Source: Sphingomonas trueperi
GTDB lineage: Bacteria; Pseudomonadota; Alphaproteobacteria; Sphingomonadales; Sphingomonadaceae
NCBI RefSeq assembly: GCF_011927635.1
Contig: NZ_JAATJB010000002.1
Span: 434,001-498,000 of the forward strand
DNA: 64,000 nt
Direction: 5' to 3'
Each line of letters begins with the position of its first letter. Position 1 is the stretch's first letter. The notes below the pieces were generated by a model, which had not been told where the DNA came from, searched no databases, and saw only the letters and a program-made list of their open reading frames with translations. Positions 53,045 to 61,848 of the stretch are shown here, one piece after another. Both the position numbers and the translations under genes were made by a program.

Positions 53045-53133
53045 TGTTCGTTCGGACGCTCGTAGATTTTCGTTCGCGCGTCAACGCTTTCGTTTATGTT
53101 CGCTTGATGCTATAAACGAAAAATAGCGAACAT
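53045..53133. promoter_or_regulatory. glpK-glpD divergent promoter with nested GlpR operator repeats
   Basis: TTTCGTTTAT (53088-53097) with ATAAACGAAA (53112-53121) is a perfect 10-bp inverted repeat; ATGTTCGC (53096-53103) with GCGAACAT (53126-53133) is a second, offset by 8-12 nt. Further half-sites are ATGTTCGTTCG (about 53044-53054) and TTTTCGTTCG (about 53067-53076). E. coli GlpR operators are built from ATGTTCG/CGAACAT halves. The repressor gene itself is two genes to the right. Confidence 0.75.
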
Positions 53134-53143
53134 GAGGCGAAGC

Positions 53144-54670
53144 ATGGCGGCCGCACATTCCGAGGAGCGTTTCGATCTGCTGGTGGTGGGCGGCGGCATC
53201 AACGGCGCCGGCATCGCCCGCGATGCGGCGGGCCGCGGCCTGTCCGTGCTGCTCGTCGAGAAGGAGGATCTGGCGAGCCACACCTCCTCGGCCTCGACCA
53301 AGCTGATCCATGGCGGGCTGCGCTACCTCGAATATGGCGAGTTCCGGCTGGTGCGCGAGGCGCTGATCGAGCGCGAGCGGCTGTGGGGCATGGCGCCGCA
53401 CATCATCTGGCCGCTGCGCTTCGTGCTGCCCCAGACCCAGTCGCCGCGCCCGGCCTGGATGGTGCGGCTGGGGCTGTTCCTCTACGACCATCTCGGTGGC
53501 CGCAAGAAGCTGCCGGGCACCGACACCATCGACCTCGCCCGCACGCCGTTCGGGCGCGGGCTGAAGACCGCCAAGGGCAAGGCCTTCGTCTATTCGGATT
53601 GCTGGGTGGAAGACAGCCGGCTGGTGGTGCTCAACGCGATGGATGCGGCGGAGAAGGGCGCGGACATCCGCACCCGCACCGCGCTGCGCGGGGCGCGACG
53701 CGAGGGGCGCGAATGGATCGCGACCATCGCCGACGACGCGGGTGAACGAACGGTGCGCGCCAAGGCGCTGGTCAACGCCGCGGGGCCCTGGGTGGCGGAC
53801 GTGCTGGGCCGCGTGCCCGACGTGGTCGCCGATCGCGGGCTGCGGCTGGTGAAGGGCAGCCATCTCGTCGTGCCGAGGCTCTATCCCGGCGATCATGCCT
53901 TCATGCTGCAGAACCCCGACCGGCGGATCGTGTTCACCGTGCCCTATGAGGGCAAGTACACGCTGATCGGCACCACCGACGAGGTGTGGCAAGGCGCGCC
54001 GGGCAAGGCGCAGATCAGCGCCGAGGAAACCCGCTACCTGCTCGATACCGCCGCGCGCTATTTCGACGATCCGCCGTCCGAGAAGGACGTGGTGTGGAGC
54101 TATGCCGGCATTCGCCCGCTCTATGACGACAAAGCGGGCAATGCCTCGGCAGTGACGCGCGACTATGTCCTCGACCTCGACGGCGACGACGATCGCGCGC
54201 CGATGCTGAGCATCTTCGGCGGCAAGATCACCACCTATCGCAAGCTCGCCGAGCACGCGATGGCCGAGCTGGCGCGCTTCTTCCCGCAGGCGCCGGGTGC
54301 CTGGACCGCGGGTGCGGTGCTCCCTGGCGGCGACCTGCCCGAGGGCGATTTCGATCGCTTCGTCGCCAGCCTGCAATATGCGCGGCCGGGCATGCCCGCC
54401 GCGCTGCTGCGGCGGCTCGCCCGCGCCTATGGCACGCGGGTCCACGCGCTGCTCGGTGATGCGATGACTCCGTTCGATCTGGGCGCCGATCTCGGCGGCG
54501 GGCTGACGCTGCGCGAAGTCGACTATCTGCGCGTCAACGAATGGGCGGTGACCCCGGAGGATATCCTCTATCGCCGCAGCAAGCTGGGACTGCACGTACC
54601 CGAGGGTACCGAAGCGCGCCTCGCGGAGTATCTCGCGGGCGAGCCCCGGCGGATGGCGCGCTCGGCCTGA
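53144..54670 (+). CDS. glpD: Aerobic glycerol-3-phosphate dehydrogenase
   Basis: 508 residues from ATG 53144, with GAGGCGAAGC before it; ATG 53132 would add four residues but lies inside the operator repeat. FAD motif DLLVVGGGINGAGIARDAAGRG, HTSSASTKLIHGGLRYLEYGEF, FTVPYEGKYTLIGTTDE and YAGIRPLYDD are the GlpD signatures, with a C-terminal DAO_C domain. It oxidises glycerol 3-phosphate to dihydroxyacetone phosphate at the inner membrane, reducing ubiquinone. The stop overlaps the glpR start by one base (TGATG). Confidence 0.96.
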   Translation: MAAAHSEERFDLLVVGGGINGAGIARDAAGRGLSVLLVEKEDLASHTSSASTKLIHGGLRYLEYGEFRLVREALIERERLWGMAPHIIWPLRFVLPQTQSPRPAWMVRLGLFLYDHLGGRKKLPGTDTIDLARTPFGRGLKTAKGKAFVYSDCWVEDSRLVVLNAMDAAEKGADIRTRTALRGARREGREWIATIADDAGERTVRAKALVNAAGPWVADVLGRVPDVVADRGLRLVKGSHLVVPRLYPGDHAFMLQNPDRRIVFTVPYEGKYTLIGTTDEVWQGAPGKAQISAEETRYLLDTAARYFDDPPSEKDVVWSYAGIRPLYDDKAGNASAVTRDYVLDLDGDDDRAPMLSIFGGKITTYRKLAEHAMAELARFFPQAPGAWTAGAVLPGGDLPEGDFDRFVASLQYARPGMPAALLRRLARAYGTRVHALLGDAMTPFDLGADLGGGLTLREVDYLRVNEWAVTPEDILYRRSKLGLHVPEGTEARLAEYLAGEPRRMARSA

Positions 54671-55452
54671 TGGCCGAGGACCTGCCCGATCTGGTCGCGG
54701 GGCGCCACGCGCGGATCCTCGAACTCGCCCGCCGCACCGGCAGCGTGAGCGTCGAGGCGCTGGCGACGGCGCTGGGGGTGACGCCGCAGACGATCCGCCG
54801 CGATCTCAACCAGCTCGCCAAGCAGGCGATGCTGTCGCGCGTCCATGGCGGCGCGGTGGTGACCTCGGGGGTCGACAATCTCGATCGCGAGGCGCGGCGC
54901 CAGGTCGCGGCCGAAGCCAAGGCCGCGATCGGCACGGCGGCGGCGGCGCTGGTGCCCGACGGCGCCAGCCTGTTCATCAATATTGGCACCACCACCGAGG
55001 CGATCGCCCGCGCGCTGGTGCAGCACCGAAACCTGCTGGTGGTGACCAACAATCTCAACGTCGCCGATATTCTCGGCGGGGTGCCGACGATCGAGGTGGT
55101 GGTGGTCGGCGGCCGGGTGCGCGCCAGCGACCGCGCGGTGGTGGGCGCGCTGGCGATGGATTTCCTGCGCGGCTTCAAGCTCGATTATGCACTGATCGGC
55201 GCCTCGGCGATCGACGAGGAGGGCACGCTGCTCGATTTCGACATGGACGAGGTGCGCGTCTCGCAGACGATCATCGAGCAGGCGCGCACCGTGATCCTCG
55301 CAACCGACCAGACCAAGTTCGGCAGGCCAGCCCCGGTGCGGATCGCCGAGATCGGAGTCGTTGATCATTTGGTCACCGATCGCCTCCTACATCCCGGTAT
55401 CGCTGCCGCCTGCGCTGCGGGGCAAGTGAAGGTTACACAGACGGACACTTGA
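54670..55452 (+). CDS. glpR: DeoR-family glycerol-3-phosphate regulon repressor
   Basis: 260 residues. DeoR HTH: AGRHARILELARRTGSVSVEALA and LGVTPQTIRRDLNQLAKQAML with HGGAVV, then the sensor domain (NIGTTTEAIARALVQHRNLLVVTNNLNVADIL in separate blocks, VVVGGRVRASDRAVVGA, ATDQTKFGRPAPVRIAEI). Coupled to glpD by a one-base stop/start overlap. The TTCG/CGAA repeats at 53045-53133 are the likely binding sites, released by glycerol 3-phosphate. Confidence 0.93.
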   Translation: MAEDLPDLVAGRHARILELARRTGSVSVEALATALGVTPQTIRRDLNQLAKQAMLSRVHGGAVVTSGVDNLDREARRQVAAEAKAAIGTAAAALVPDGASLFINIGTTTEAIARALVQHRNLLVVTNNLNVADILGGVPTIEVVVVGGRVRASDRAVVGALAMDFLRGFKLDYALIGASAIDEEGTLLDFDMDEVRVSQTIIEQARTVILATDQTKFGRPAPVRIAEIGVVDHLVTDRLLHPGIAAACAAGQVKVTQTDT

Positions 55453-55536
55453 TTGGTCAGGCCAATCCGTGCAGGATTGCCGAAACCGAAGAACAGAATG
55501 GCCGGGGGGCCGTTCAGAGAGGGCAGTGAAAGGTTT

Positions 55537-56793
55537 ATGCGGCGTATTGCCCATCTTCGCTGGTGGATCGTCGGGCTTATCTGCGCCGGCACCATTGCCA
55601 ATTATCTCGCACGCAACTCGCTGGGCGTACTCGCGCCCGAGCTGAAGACCGTGATGCACATGACCACCGAGCAGTACAGCTATGTGGTCGGCGGCTTCCA
55701 GCTCGCCTATACGGTGATGCAGCCGATCGCGGGCATGATCGTCGATCGGGTCGGGCTGCGCGCCGGCTTCGCGCTGTTCGGCGCGGCGTGGTCGGTCGCC
55801 AACATGCTGCATGCGCTCGCGGCGGGATGGCTGGGGCTGATGTTCTTCCGCGGGCTGCTCGGCATGTTCGAATCCGCGGCCATCCCGTCGGGCATCAAGG
55901 CGATCGCCGAATGGTTTCCGGCCCGCGAGCGATCGGTGGCGGTGGGCTGGTTCAATGCCGGTACGTCGCTCGGCGCGCTGCTGGCGCCGCCCGTCGTTGC
56001 GGTCGTGATGATCTATACCGACTGGCGGATGGCCTTTGTGGTGACCGGGGCGGTGGGGCTGCTCTGGTCCGTCGCCTGGTGGATCTTCTATCGCAGCCCC
56101 GGCAGCCATCCGAAGATCACCGAGAAGGAACGCGCACTGATTGCCGAGGGGCGCCCCAAGCCGCTCGCCCGCCGCGCCTCGGCGCGCGAGATCCTGGGCA
56201 CCGCGCGCTTCTGGATCATCGCGGTGCCGCGCTTCCTCGCCGAGCCGGCCTGGCAGACCTTCAGCTTCTGGATCCCGCTCTACCTCGCCACCGAGCGGGG
56301 CATGGACCTCAAGCAGATCGCGCTGTTCGCCTGGCTGCCCTTCCTCGCCGCCGATCTGGGCGGGGTGCTGGGCGGCTATCTCTCGCCCTTCCTGGTGCAG
56401 CGCTTCCGCCTGCCGCTGATCGCCTCGCGTGTGGCGGGTGTCGCGCTGGCGGCGGTGCTGATGATCGCGCCGGGCTGCATCGGGCTGGTGTCGAGCCCCT
56501 ATAGCGCGATCGCGCTGTTCTGCATCGGCGGCTTCGCGCACCAGATGATCTCGGTGCTGATCAACACGCTTTCCGCCGACGTGTTCACCGCCGAGGAAGT
56601 CGGCGCCGCCAACGGCTTTATCGGCCAGGCCGGCTGGGTGGGCGGGCTGCTCTTCTCGCTGCTGATCGGGCAGTTGGCCGATACCGTCGGCTATGCGCCG
56701 CTGTTCGGCATGCTTTCCGTCTTCGACATCGTCGGCGCGGTCGTGCTGATCGCCGGCCTGCGCCATCTTCGCCTTCCGGAGCCTGTGAAATGA
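55537..56793 (+). CDS. MFS transporter, ExuT/anion:cation symporter-like
   Basis: 418 residues from ATG 55537 (AAAGG upstream), 84 nt after glpR; the open frame begins right after the glpR stop but the extra residues look non-coding. Twelve helices. HLRWWIVGLICAGTIANYLARNSLGVL, GLRAGFALFGAAWSVANMLHAL, FRGLLGMFESAAIPSGIKAIAEWFPARERSVAVGWFNAGTSLGALL (in separate family blocks) resemble hexuronate/glucarate transporters. It overlaps the GH31 gene by 4 nt, so it probably imports the glycoside that GH31 cuts. A glycerol-phosphate role is less likely, as GlpT signatures are not evident. Confidence 0.9.
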   Translation: MRRIAHLRWWIVGLICAGTIANYLARNSLGVLAPELKTVMHMTTEQYSYVVGGFQLAYTVMQPIAGMIVDRVGLRAGFALFGAAWSVANMLHALAAGWLGLMFFRGLLGMFESAAIPSGIKAIAEWFPARERSVAVGWFNAGTSLGALLAPPVVAVVMIYTDWRMAFVVTGAVGLLWSVAWWIFYRSPGSHPKITEKERALIAEGRPKPLARRASAREILGTARFWIIAVPRFLAEPAWQTFSFWIPLYLATERGMDLKQIALFAWLPFLAADLGGVLGGYLSPFLVQRFRLPLIASRVAGVALAAVLMIAPGCIGLVSSPYSAIALFCIGGFAHQMISVLINTLSADVFTAEEVGAANGFIGQAGWVGGLLFSLLIGQLADTVGYAPLFGMLSVFDIVGAVVLIAGLRHLRLPEPVK

Positions 56794-59177
56794 GACGCGC
56801 CACGCTTTCCAATCCCCCGCGGTTCACGGTCGCCGAGGAGGGGCAGGGGCGGATCACGCTGGAATCCGATACCGGCGCCGTCGCGCACCTGTTCGTGCTC
56901 GAGCAGGACATGGTGCGGCTGCTGCTGCTCCCCGGGGGCACCGTCACCAGCCCGCCCAGCTGGGCGATCGCGCCGGGGCAGGAGGACATCGCCGAGCCGG
57001 GCCGCGACCGGATGGACGTCTCCGGCTTCGCCTGCCCCGACTATCGGCTGTTCCACGATGCCGAGCAGCTGGTGCTGGAAACCGACCGCATCCGCCTCAC
57101 CGCGCGGCTGCACGGGCTGCACTGCTGCTGGGAACAGCGCGACGGCGACGACTGGATCTTGATGGCGCAGGATCGGCCGACCCATGCCTATGATTTCGGC
57201 TGGTGGGACGGCAAGGCGCACCATTATGTCGCGCGCCGTCCGGGCGAGCGCTTCTACGGCCTGGGCGACCGCACCGGTGACGCCAATCGCGCGGGCCGCA
57301 GCTTCCGGCTGACCAATCTCGATCCGATGGGCTATGACGCGGAGACGAGCGATCCCCAGTACAAGTCGATCCCGTACGTGCTGGTGGCGGACGAGGCGGG
57401 GCGTTGCCACGGCGCCTTCTACGACACGGTGGCCGACGTCGCGTTCGATTTCGGACGCGAGCTCGACAACTACCACGGCTTCTACCGGCACATGGTCGCC
57501 GATCATGGCGATGTCGATCTGTGGATGATCGCCGGCCCCGATCCGCTGGCGGTGACCAAGCGCTTCACCTGGCTGACCGGTCGTCCGGCGCTGATGCCGC
57601 GCTGGTCGCTCGGCTATTCGGGCTCGACCATGACCTATACCGATGCGCCCGACGCGGCGGCGCAGATGGGCGGGTTCCTGGAGAAGCTGGCCGAGCACGA
57701 CATCGGCTGCACTTCGTTCCACCTCTCCTCGGGCTACACCTCGATCGGTGAAAAGCGCTACGTGTTCCACTGGAACCGCGACAAGTTCCCCGATCCCAAG
57801 GCGTTCGTGAAGAGCTATGCCGACGCCGGCGTCGAGCTGGTGCCGAACATCAAGCCCGCGCTGCTGCGCAGCCACCCGCGCTATGATGAGGTCGCTGCCG
57901 CCGGTTATTTCGTCGGCGACGCCGACGGCCAGCCGGTCGAGGCGCAGTTCTGGGACGAAGTCGGCAGCTATATCGACTTCACCAATCCCGACGCCGCCGC
58001 CTGGTGGCGCGGGCAGGTGACATCGGCGCTGCTCGACCAGGGCATCCGCTCGACCTGGAACGACAACAACGAATATGAAGTGTGGGACGCACGCGCCCGC
58101 TTCGCCGGTTTCGGGACCTCGGTGCCCGCCGCGGCGATGCGGCCGGTGCAGCCGCTGCTGATGATGCGCGCCTCACGCCGCGCGCAGATCGAGGCGCGGC
58201 CGGACGAACTCCCCTATGTCGTCACCCGTGCCGGCATGGCCGGGCTGCAGCGCTACGCTCAGACCTGGACCGGCGACAACCGCACCGAGTGGAAGACGCT
58301 GCGCTACAATGCGCGAATGGCGATCGGCCTGGCGCTGTCGGGCGTGTCCAACAGCGGGCACGACGTGGGCGGGTTCGCCGGGCCGGCGCCCGACGCCGAG
58401 TTGCTGGTCCGCTGGGTGCAGGCGGGCGTGCTGATGCCGCGCTTCAGCATCCATAGCTGGAACGACGATCGGACCGTCAATGAGCCCTGGATGTACCCGG
58501 AGGCGCTGCCCGCGATCCGGGCGCTGATGCGGCTGCGTCAGCGGCTGGTGCCGTTCTTCCACGATCTGCTGCACCGCTATCACTCGGACTATATGCCGAT
58601 GGTGCTGCCGACCTGGGCCGTCTTCCCCCGGGATCCGCACTGCTGGGCGGAAAGCGACGAGCATCTGCTCGGGCCCGACGTGCTCGCCGCGCCGGTGGTG
58701 GAGCAGGGCGCGACCGAGCGGCGGCTTTATCTGCCGGCCGGGGCGGAGTGGACGCATGTATGGACCGGCGAGACCTTCGCCGGCGGGGCCTGGGTGACGG
58801 TCGCCGCGCCGCTGGACGGGCCGCCGCCGCTGTTCGCGCGGGCCGGTTCGGTGATGCTGGTCGACCTGGCGGAGGGCGGCTGGCGGCCGGATGCGCCGCG
58901 CCGCGGCCTGTGGCTGTTCCCGCCGCGTGAGGGCGCGTTCCGCTGCGAAGCGATGGAAGATGCGGTCGGCGCCGATGAAGCGGTTGTGCGCTGGCAGATT
59001 GAGGGAGAGGCGCGGGCAAATCGGGTTGTGGTTCATGTTACATCGACAGGTATGCAATTGGATAGCACCGATATAACCTTGTTGCTACCAAGTAACGATT
59101 CCCGCGAGCTAGTTATCGAGGGTGGCAGCGCTGTCAGTGTGGCGTCGATGCAACAAAACGGGCAAGACGGGAACTAA
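56790..59177 (+). CDS. GH31 alpha-glycosidase (cytoplasmic)
   Basis: 795 residues with no signal peptide. N-terminal beta-sandwich (galactose-mutarotase-like) to about residue 250, (beta/alpha)8 catalytic domain about 255-600, then C-terminal beta domains. The nucleophile is Asp425 in TWNDNNEYE and the acid/base Asp496 in WTGDNRTEW; ISGHDVGGF-like SGHDVGGFAG and MPRFSIHSWN complete the active site. GH31 enzymes hydrolyse alpha-glucosides, alpha-xylosides or alpha-galactosides. It overlaps the permease gene and follows glpD-glpR. The last 45 codons are clearly AT-richer than the rest (from about 59030), possibly because they overlap regulatory DNA of the next gene. Confidence 0.94.
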   Translation: MRRATLSNPPRFTVAEEGQGRITLESDTGAVAHLFVLEQDMVRLLLLPGGTVTSPPSWAIAPGQEDIAEPGRDRMDVSGFACPDYRLFHDAEQLVLETDRIRLTARLHGLHCCWEQRDGDDWILMAQDRPTHAYDFGWWDGKAHHYVARRPGERFYGLGDRTGDANRAGRSFRLTNLDPMGYDAETSDPQYKSIPYVLVADEAGRCHGAFYDTVADVAFDFGRELDNYHGFYRHMVADHGDVDLWMIAGPDPLAVTKRFTWLTGRPALMPRWSLGYSGSTMTYTDAPDAAAQMGGFLEKLAEHDIGCTSFHLSSGYTSIGEKRYVFHWNRDKFPDPKAFVKSYADAGVELVPNIKPALLRSHPRYDEVAAAGYFVGDADGQPVEAQFWDEVGSYIDFTNPDAAAWWRGQVTSALLDQGIRSTWNDNNEYEVWDARARFAGFGTSVPAAAMRPVQPLLMMRASRRAQIEARPDELPYVVTRAGMAGLQRYAQTWTGDNRTEWKTLRYNARMAIGLALSGVSNSGHDVGGFAGPAPDAELLVRWVQAGVLMPRFSIHSWNDDRTVNEPWMYPEALPAIRALMRLRQRLVPFFHDLLHRYHSDYMPMVLPTWAVFPRDPHCWAESDEHLLGPDVLAAPVVEQGATERRLYLPAGAEWTHVWTGETFAGGAWVTVAAPLDGPPPLFARAGSVMLVDLAEGGWRPDAPRRGLWLFPPREGAFRCEAMEDAVGADEAVVRWQIEGEARANRVVVHVTSTGMQLDSTDITLLLPSNDSRELVIEGGSAVSVASMQQNGQDGN

Positions 59178-59197
59178 AAAACGATTGCATACCGTGT

Positions 59198-59279
59198 TTC
59201 CCCGATATTTCTCGGAGTGTCGGGGAACCTATTGTCCGGCTGTCTAAAAAAGAAGTGCGGGTAGAACCCTGCCGGACAA
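59198..59279 (+). promoter_or_regulatory. Two stem-loops in the leader of the first tandem receptor
   Basis: TTCCCCGA (59198-59205) pairs with TCGGGGAA (59220-59227), and TTGTCCGGC (59232-59240) with GCCGGACAA (59271-59279); the loop of the second encloses GGGT-AGA-ACCC. The second stem ends at the ribosome site AAGGGGAG. The first could end the GH31 transcript; the second could affect translation of the receptor. Confidence 0.5.
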
Positions 59280-59290
59280 GGGGAGTATTA

Positions 59291-61585
59291 ATGAGAGGTT
59301 ACCAGGTATCGGTCGCGCATGCCGCGCTGGTTGCGGCTTGCATGGCGGGCAGCGCACACGCGCAGACCCAGGCCTCGGCCGTCGACACGTCCGCCGCGGC
59401 CACGGTCGCCGCAGGCGCCGCCGCCGCGCAGTCCGCTGGCAAGATGGCGCAGGACGATGGTGAGATCGTCGTCACTACGACCGCGCAGAAGCGCTTCGAG
59501 AATATCCAGAACGTGCCGCTGCCGGTCCAGGTTCTGACGGCGGAGCAGCTCGAGGCGCAGGGCGTCCGCAACTTCCAGGATCTGACCAAGGTTGCGCCCT
59601 CCCTCGTCATTCGCCCTGCGGAGCATCCCGTCAACGCCAATGTGTCGTTGCGTGGCGTCGGTACCTTCGCCTTTGGCATCGGCGTCGAGTCCAGCGTCGC
59701 CGTGACGGTCGACGGCGTCCCGCTGGCCTTCCAGGCGCGTGCTTTCACCGACTTGCCTGACGTCGCGCAGATCGAAGTACTGCGCGGACCGCAAAGCACG
59801 CTGTACGGCAAGGCCGCCTCGGCCGGCCTGATCAAGATCATGACGGTCCAGCCGACCAAGGATTTTCATCTCAAGGCGAATACGACCGTTACCACCGACG
59901 ACGAATATGGCGCCAACTTCAGCGCCACGGGCCCGATCAACGAGGATCTGGGCTATGTCGTCTCGGCAAGCTATTCCAATTGGGGCGGCAATGTCCGCAA
60001 CGTGTATAATGGCAAGGACGTCAATGGCCGCGAGACGCTGAATGCCCGCGGCAAGCTCAACTGGGAGGCATCTTCCGACGTCAAGTTCCGGCTGAGCGCC
60101 AACTATCTCAACGGCAACACCACGGTGGGCCGCCCCTTCATCGCGCTCGCCGATGGCGCGCTCCTGCGCAACACCGCCGGCCAGACCGCAGCGGTGACCA
60201 TGCCGGGCGTCACGCCGGGGCCGCTCAATCAGCAGGTCAGCAACGACTATCCTTCGCGCACCAAATATTGGGGCTGGGGCTCGATGCTCCGCACGGACAT
60301 CAAACTCGGCAAGCTCAGCGTGCTGGGCCTGACCTCGTACGACAAATTCCGTCTCGACGACTATCTTGACCATGATGATACCGCGTCGCCGACGATCAAG
60401 AATCTACAGATCGGCGCGTTCAAGTCCCGGCTGTTCACGCAGGAAGTACGCCTGCTTTCGCCCGACGACGAGGCGTTCCGCTATGCCCTCGGCGTATATT
60501 ATGCCGACGTTGCGTTCCAGCGTCCGTTCCTCCGCGGTCCGGCCTTCTCTCCGGCTGACTGGTACGCCACGTCGGGCTCCCGCCAGGTTGCCGCATTCGG
60601 CCAGATCGACTGGGAGTTCATCAGGCATCTCACCGCCACCGTCGGCGGTCGTGCGCAGAACGAGCGCGTCAAATATACCTTCCGCGACAATATCGCGAAG
60701 GGCAGCTGGGCGGGCCACGCCAGCGACAACGCCACCACCTACCGGCTGGGCCTGAGCTATCAGGCGACGCCGGACATCATGGTGTTCGGCAACTATGCCA
60801 CCGGCTACAAGGGCCAGACCTACGATCTGACCACCGGCTTCAACACCGCGCGCGCCAATCTCGGCCCGATCCGTCCCGAGACCTCGAAGGACAAGGAAAT
60901 CGGCATCCGCACCCAGTTCTTCAATCGCCGGATGACGTTCAACGTCACCTATTTCGACACGAACTACACGGATCTGCAGGCGCAGACGATCGAGACGATC
61001 AACGGAACCTCCAACTTCCGCCTCACCAATGTGGGTGGCCTGAACACCAAGGGCCTGGAGTTCGAGACGGCTGCCCGCGTGACGCGGGACCTGACGCTGA
61101 GCGGTTCTGCAACCTATCTCGATGCGACGTACACGTCCTTCCCGGCGGCGCCCTGTTTCCCGACCCAGACCGTTGCACAAGGCTGTATCCAGGGGCCGCC
61201 GAACTATCAGAACCTCACCGGTACCCGAGCGGTACAGGCTCCCGAGTGGAAGGGGTCGGCCAATATCGACTACGCCCCTGCCATCACGGACAAGCTGAAC
61301 GGCGTGGTCCAGGCCAGCTGGCAGTACACCTCCAGCCTCTATTACGTCTCGCGGGATCCGCAGACGTTCCAGCCCGCGTTCAGCATCTTCAACCTGAACC
61401 TGGGCGTGCGCGATCACAAGCGCCGCTGGGAGGGGGTGCTCTTCGTTAACAACCTGTTCGACAAGCAATATTATCCGTCTTTGATCAACTCCGACGGCAA
61501 TTTCGGCAATAAGTTGGCGACCCAGGCCGTGCTGCCGCGAGACTTCCGTCGCTATGCCGGTGTTCGCTTCGGTCTGAACTACTGA
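59291..61585 (+). CDS. TonB-dependent receptor, first of a tandem pair
   Basis: 764 residues from ATG 59291 (AAGGGGAG before it). Signal peptide ends GSAHAQ (about 24), an Ala-rich linker follows, then the TonB-box-like GEIVVTTTAQKRFENIQNVP, plug (VTVDGVPLAFQARAF; IEVLRGPQSTLYGKAASAGLI) and barrel ending YAGVRFGLNY. FENIQNVPLPVQVLT is typical of receptors of the carbohydrate or small-organic-compound class in sphingomonads. A strong terminator follows, so it is transcribed separately from its paralogue. Its position after the permease and GH31 genes suggests that it brings their glycoside across the outer membrane. Confidence 0.93.
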   Translation: MRGYQVSVAHAALVAACMAGSAHAQTQASAVDTSAAATVAAGAAAAQSAGKMAQDDGEIVVTTTAQKRFENIQNVPLPVQVLTAEQLEAQGVRNFQDLTKVAPSLVIRPAEHPVNANVSLRGVGTFAFGIGVESSVAVTVDGVPLAFQARAFTDLPDVAQIEVLRGPQSTLYGKAASAGLIKIMTVQPTKDFHLKANTTVTTDDEYGANFSATGPINEDLGYVVSASYSNWGGNVRNVYNGKDVNGRETLNARGKLNWEASSDVKFRLSANYLNGNTTVGRPFIALADGALLRNTAGQTAAVTMPGVTPGPLNQQVSNDYPSRTKYWGWGSMLRTDIKLGKLSVLGLTSYDKFRLDDYLDHDDTASPTIKNLQIGAFKSRLFTQEVRLLSPDDEAFRYALGVYYADVAFQRPFLRGPAFSPADWYATSGSRQVAAFGQIDWEFIRHLTATVGGRAQNERVKYTFRDNIAKGSWAGHASDNATTYRLGLSYQATPDIMVFGNYATGYKGQTYDLTTGFNTARANLGPIRPETSKDKEIGIRTQFFNRRMTFNVTYFDTNYTDLQAQTIETINGTSNFRLTNVGGLNTKGLEFETAARVTRDLTLSGSATYLDATYTSFPAAPCFPTQTVAQGCIQGPPNYQNLTGTRAVQAPEWKGSANIDYAPAITDKLNGVVQASWQYTSSLYYVSRDPQTFQPAFSIFNLNLGVRDHKRRWEGVLFVNNLFDKQYYPSLINSDGNFGNKLATQAVLPRDFRRYAGVRFGLNY

Positions 61586-61611
61586 ACGACCGCGCTGATC
61601 GGGCAGAGCTG

Positions 61612-61645
61612 AAAGGCGGAAGCAATGCTTCCGCCTTTCTTTTTT
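61612..61645 (+). terminator. Strong rho-independent terminator
   Basis: AAAGGCGGAAGC and GCTTCCGCCTTT form a perfect 12-bp stem with an AAT loop, followed by C and six Ts, 26 nt after the receptor stop. Confidence 0.95.
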
Positions 61646-61653
61646 GTGCTGAT

Positions 61654-61665
61654 GCAAACGTTTGC
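61654..61665 (+). promoter_or_regulatory. LacI/GalR-type operator candidate
   Basis: GCAAACGTTTGC is a perfect 12-bp palindrome with central CG. With the preceding T it matches 13 of 14 positions of TGnAAnCGnTTnCA, the general LacI/GalR-family operator. It lies between the terminator of the first receptor and the start of the second, about 190 nt before the latter's ATG. Confidence 0.55.
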
Positions 61666-61848
61666 TGTTCTGTTGCTTTGGTGTCACGCTGCTCTCGCTA
61701 TCGTGGCAGAGGCCGCTCATAATTCTCAACCAAATTTGGGAATTGCCTCGCTGGTCCTACAATTGTCAGGACAGGGCGACCGGTGGCCAGAGAGTATACC
61801 GGCGTGGGGAGAGGAGGGATGAGGTTCACCTTCCAAGGGGCATGATAG

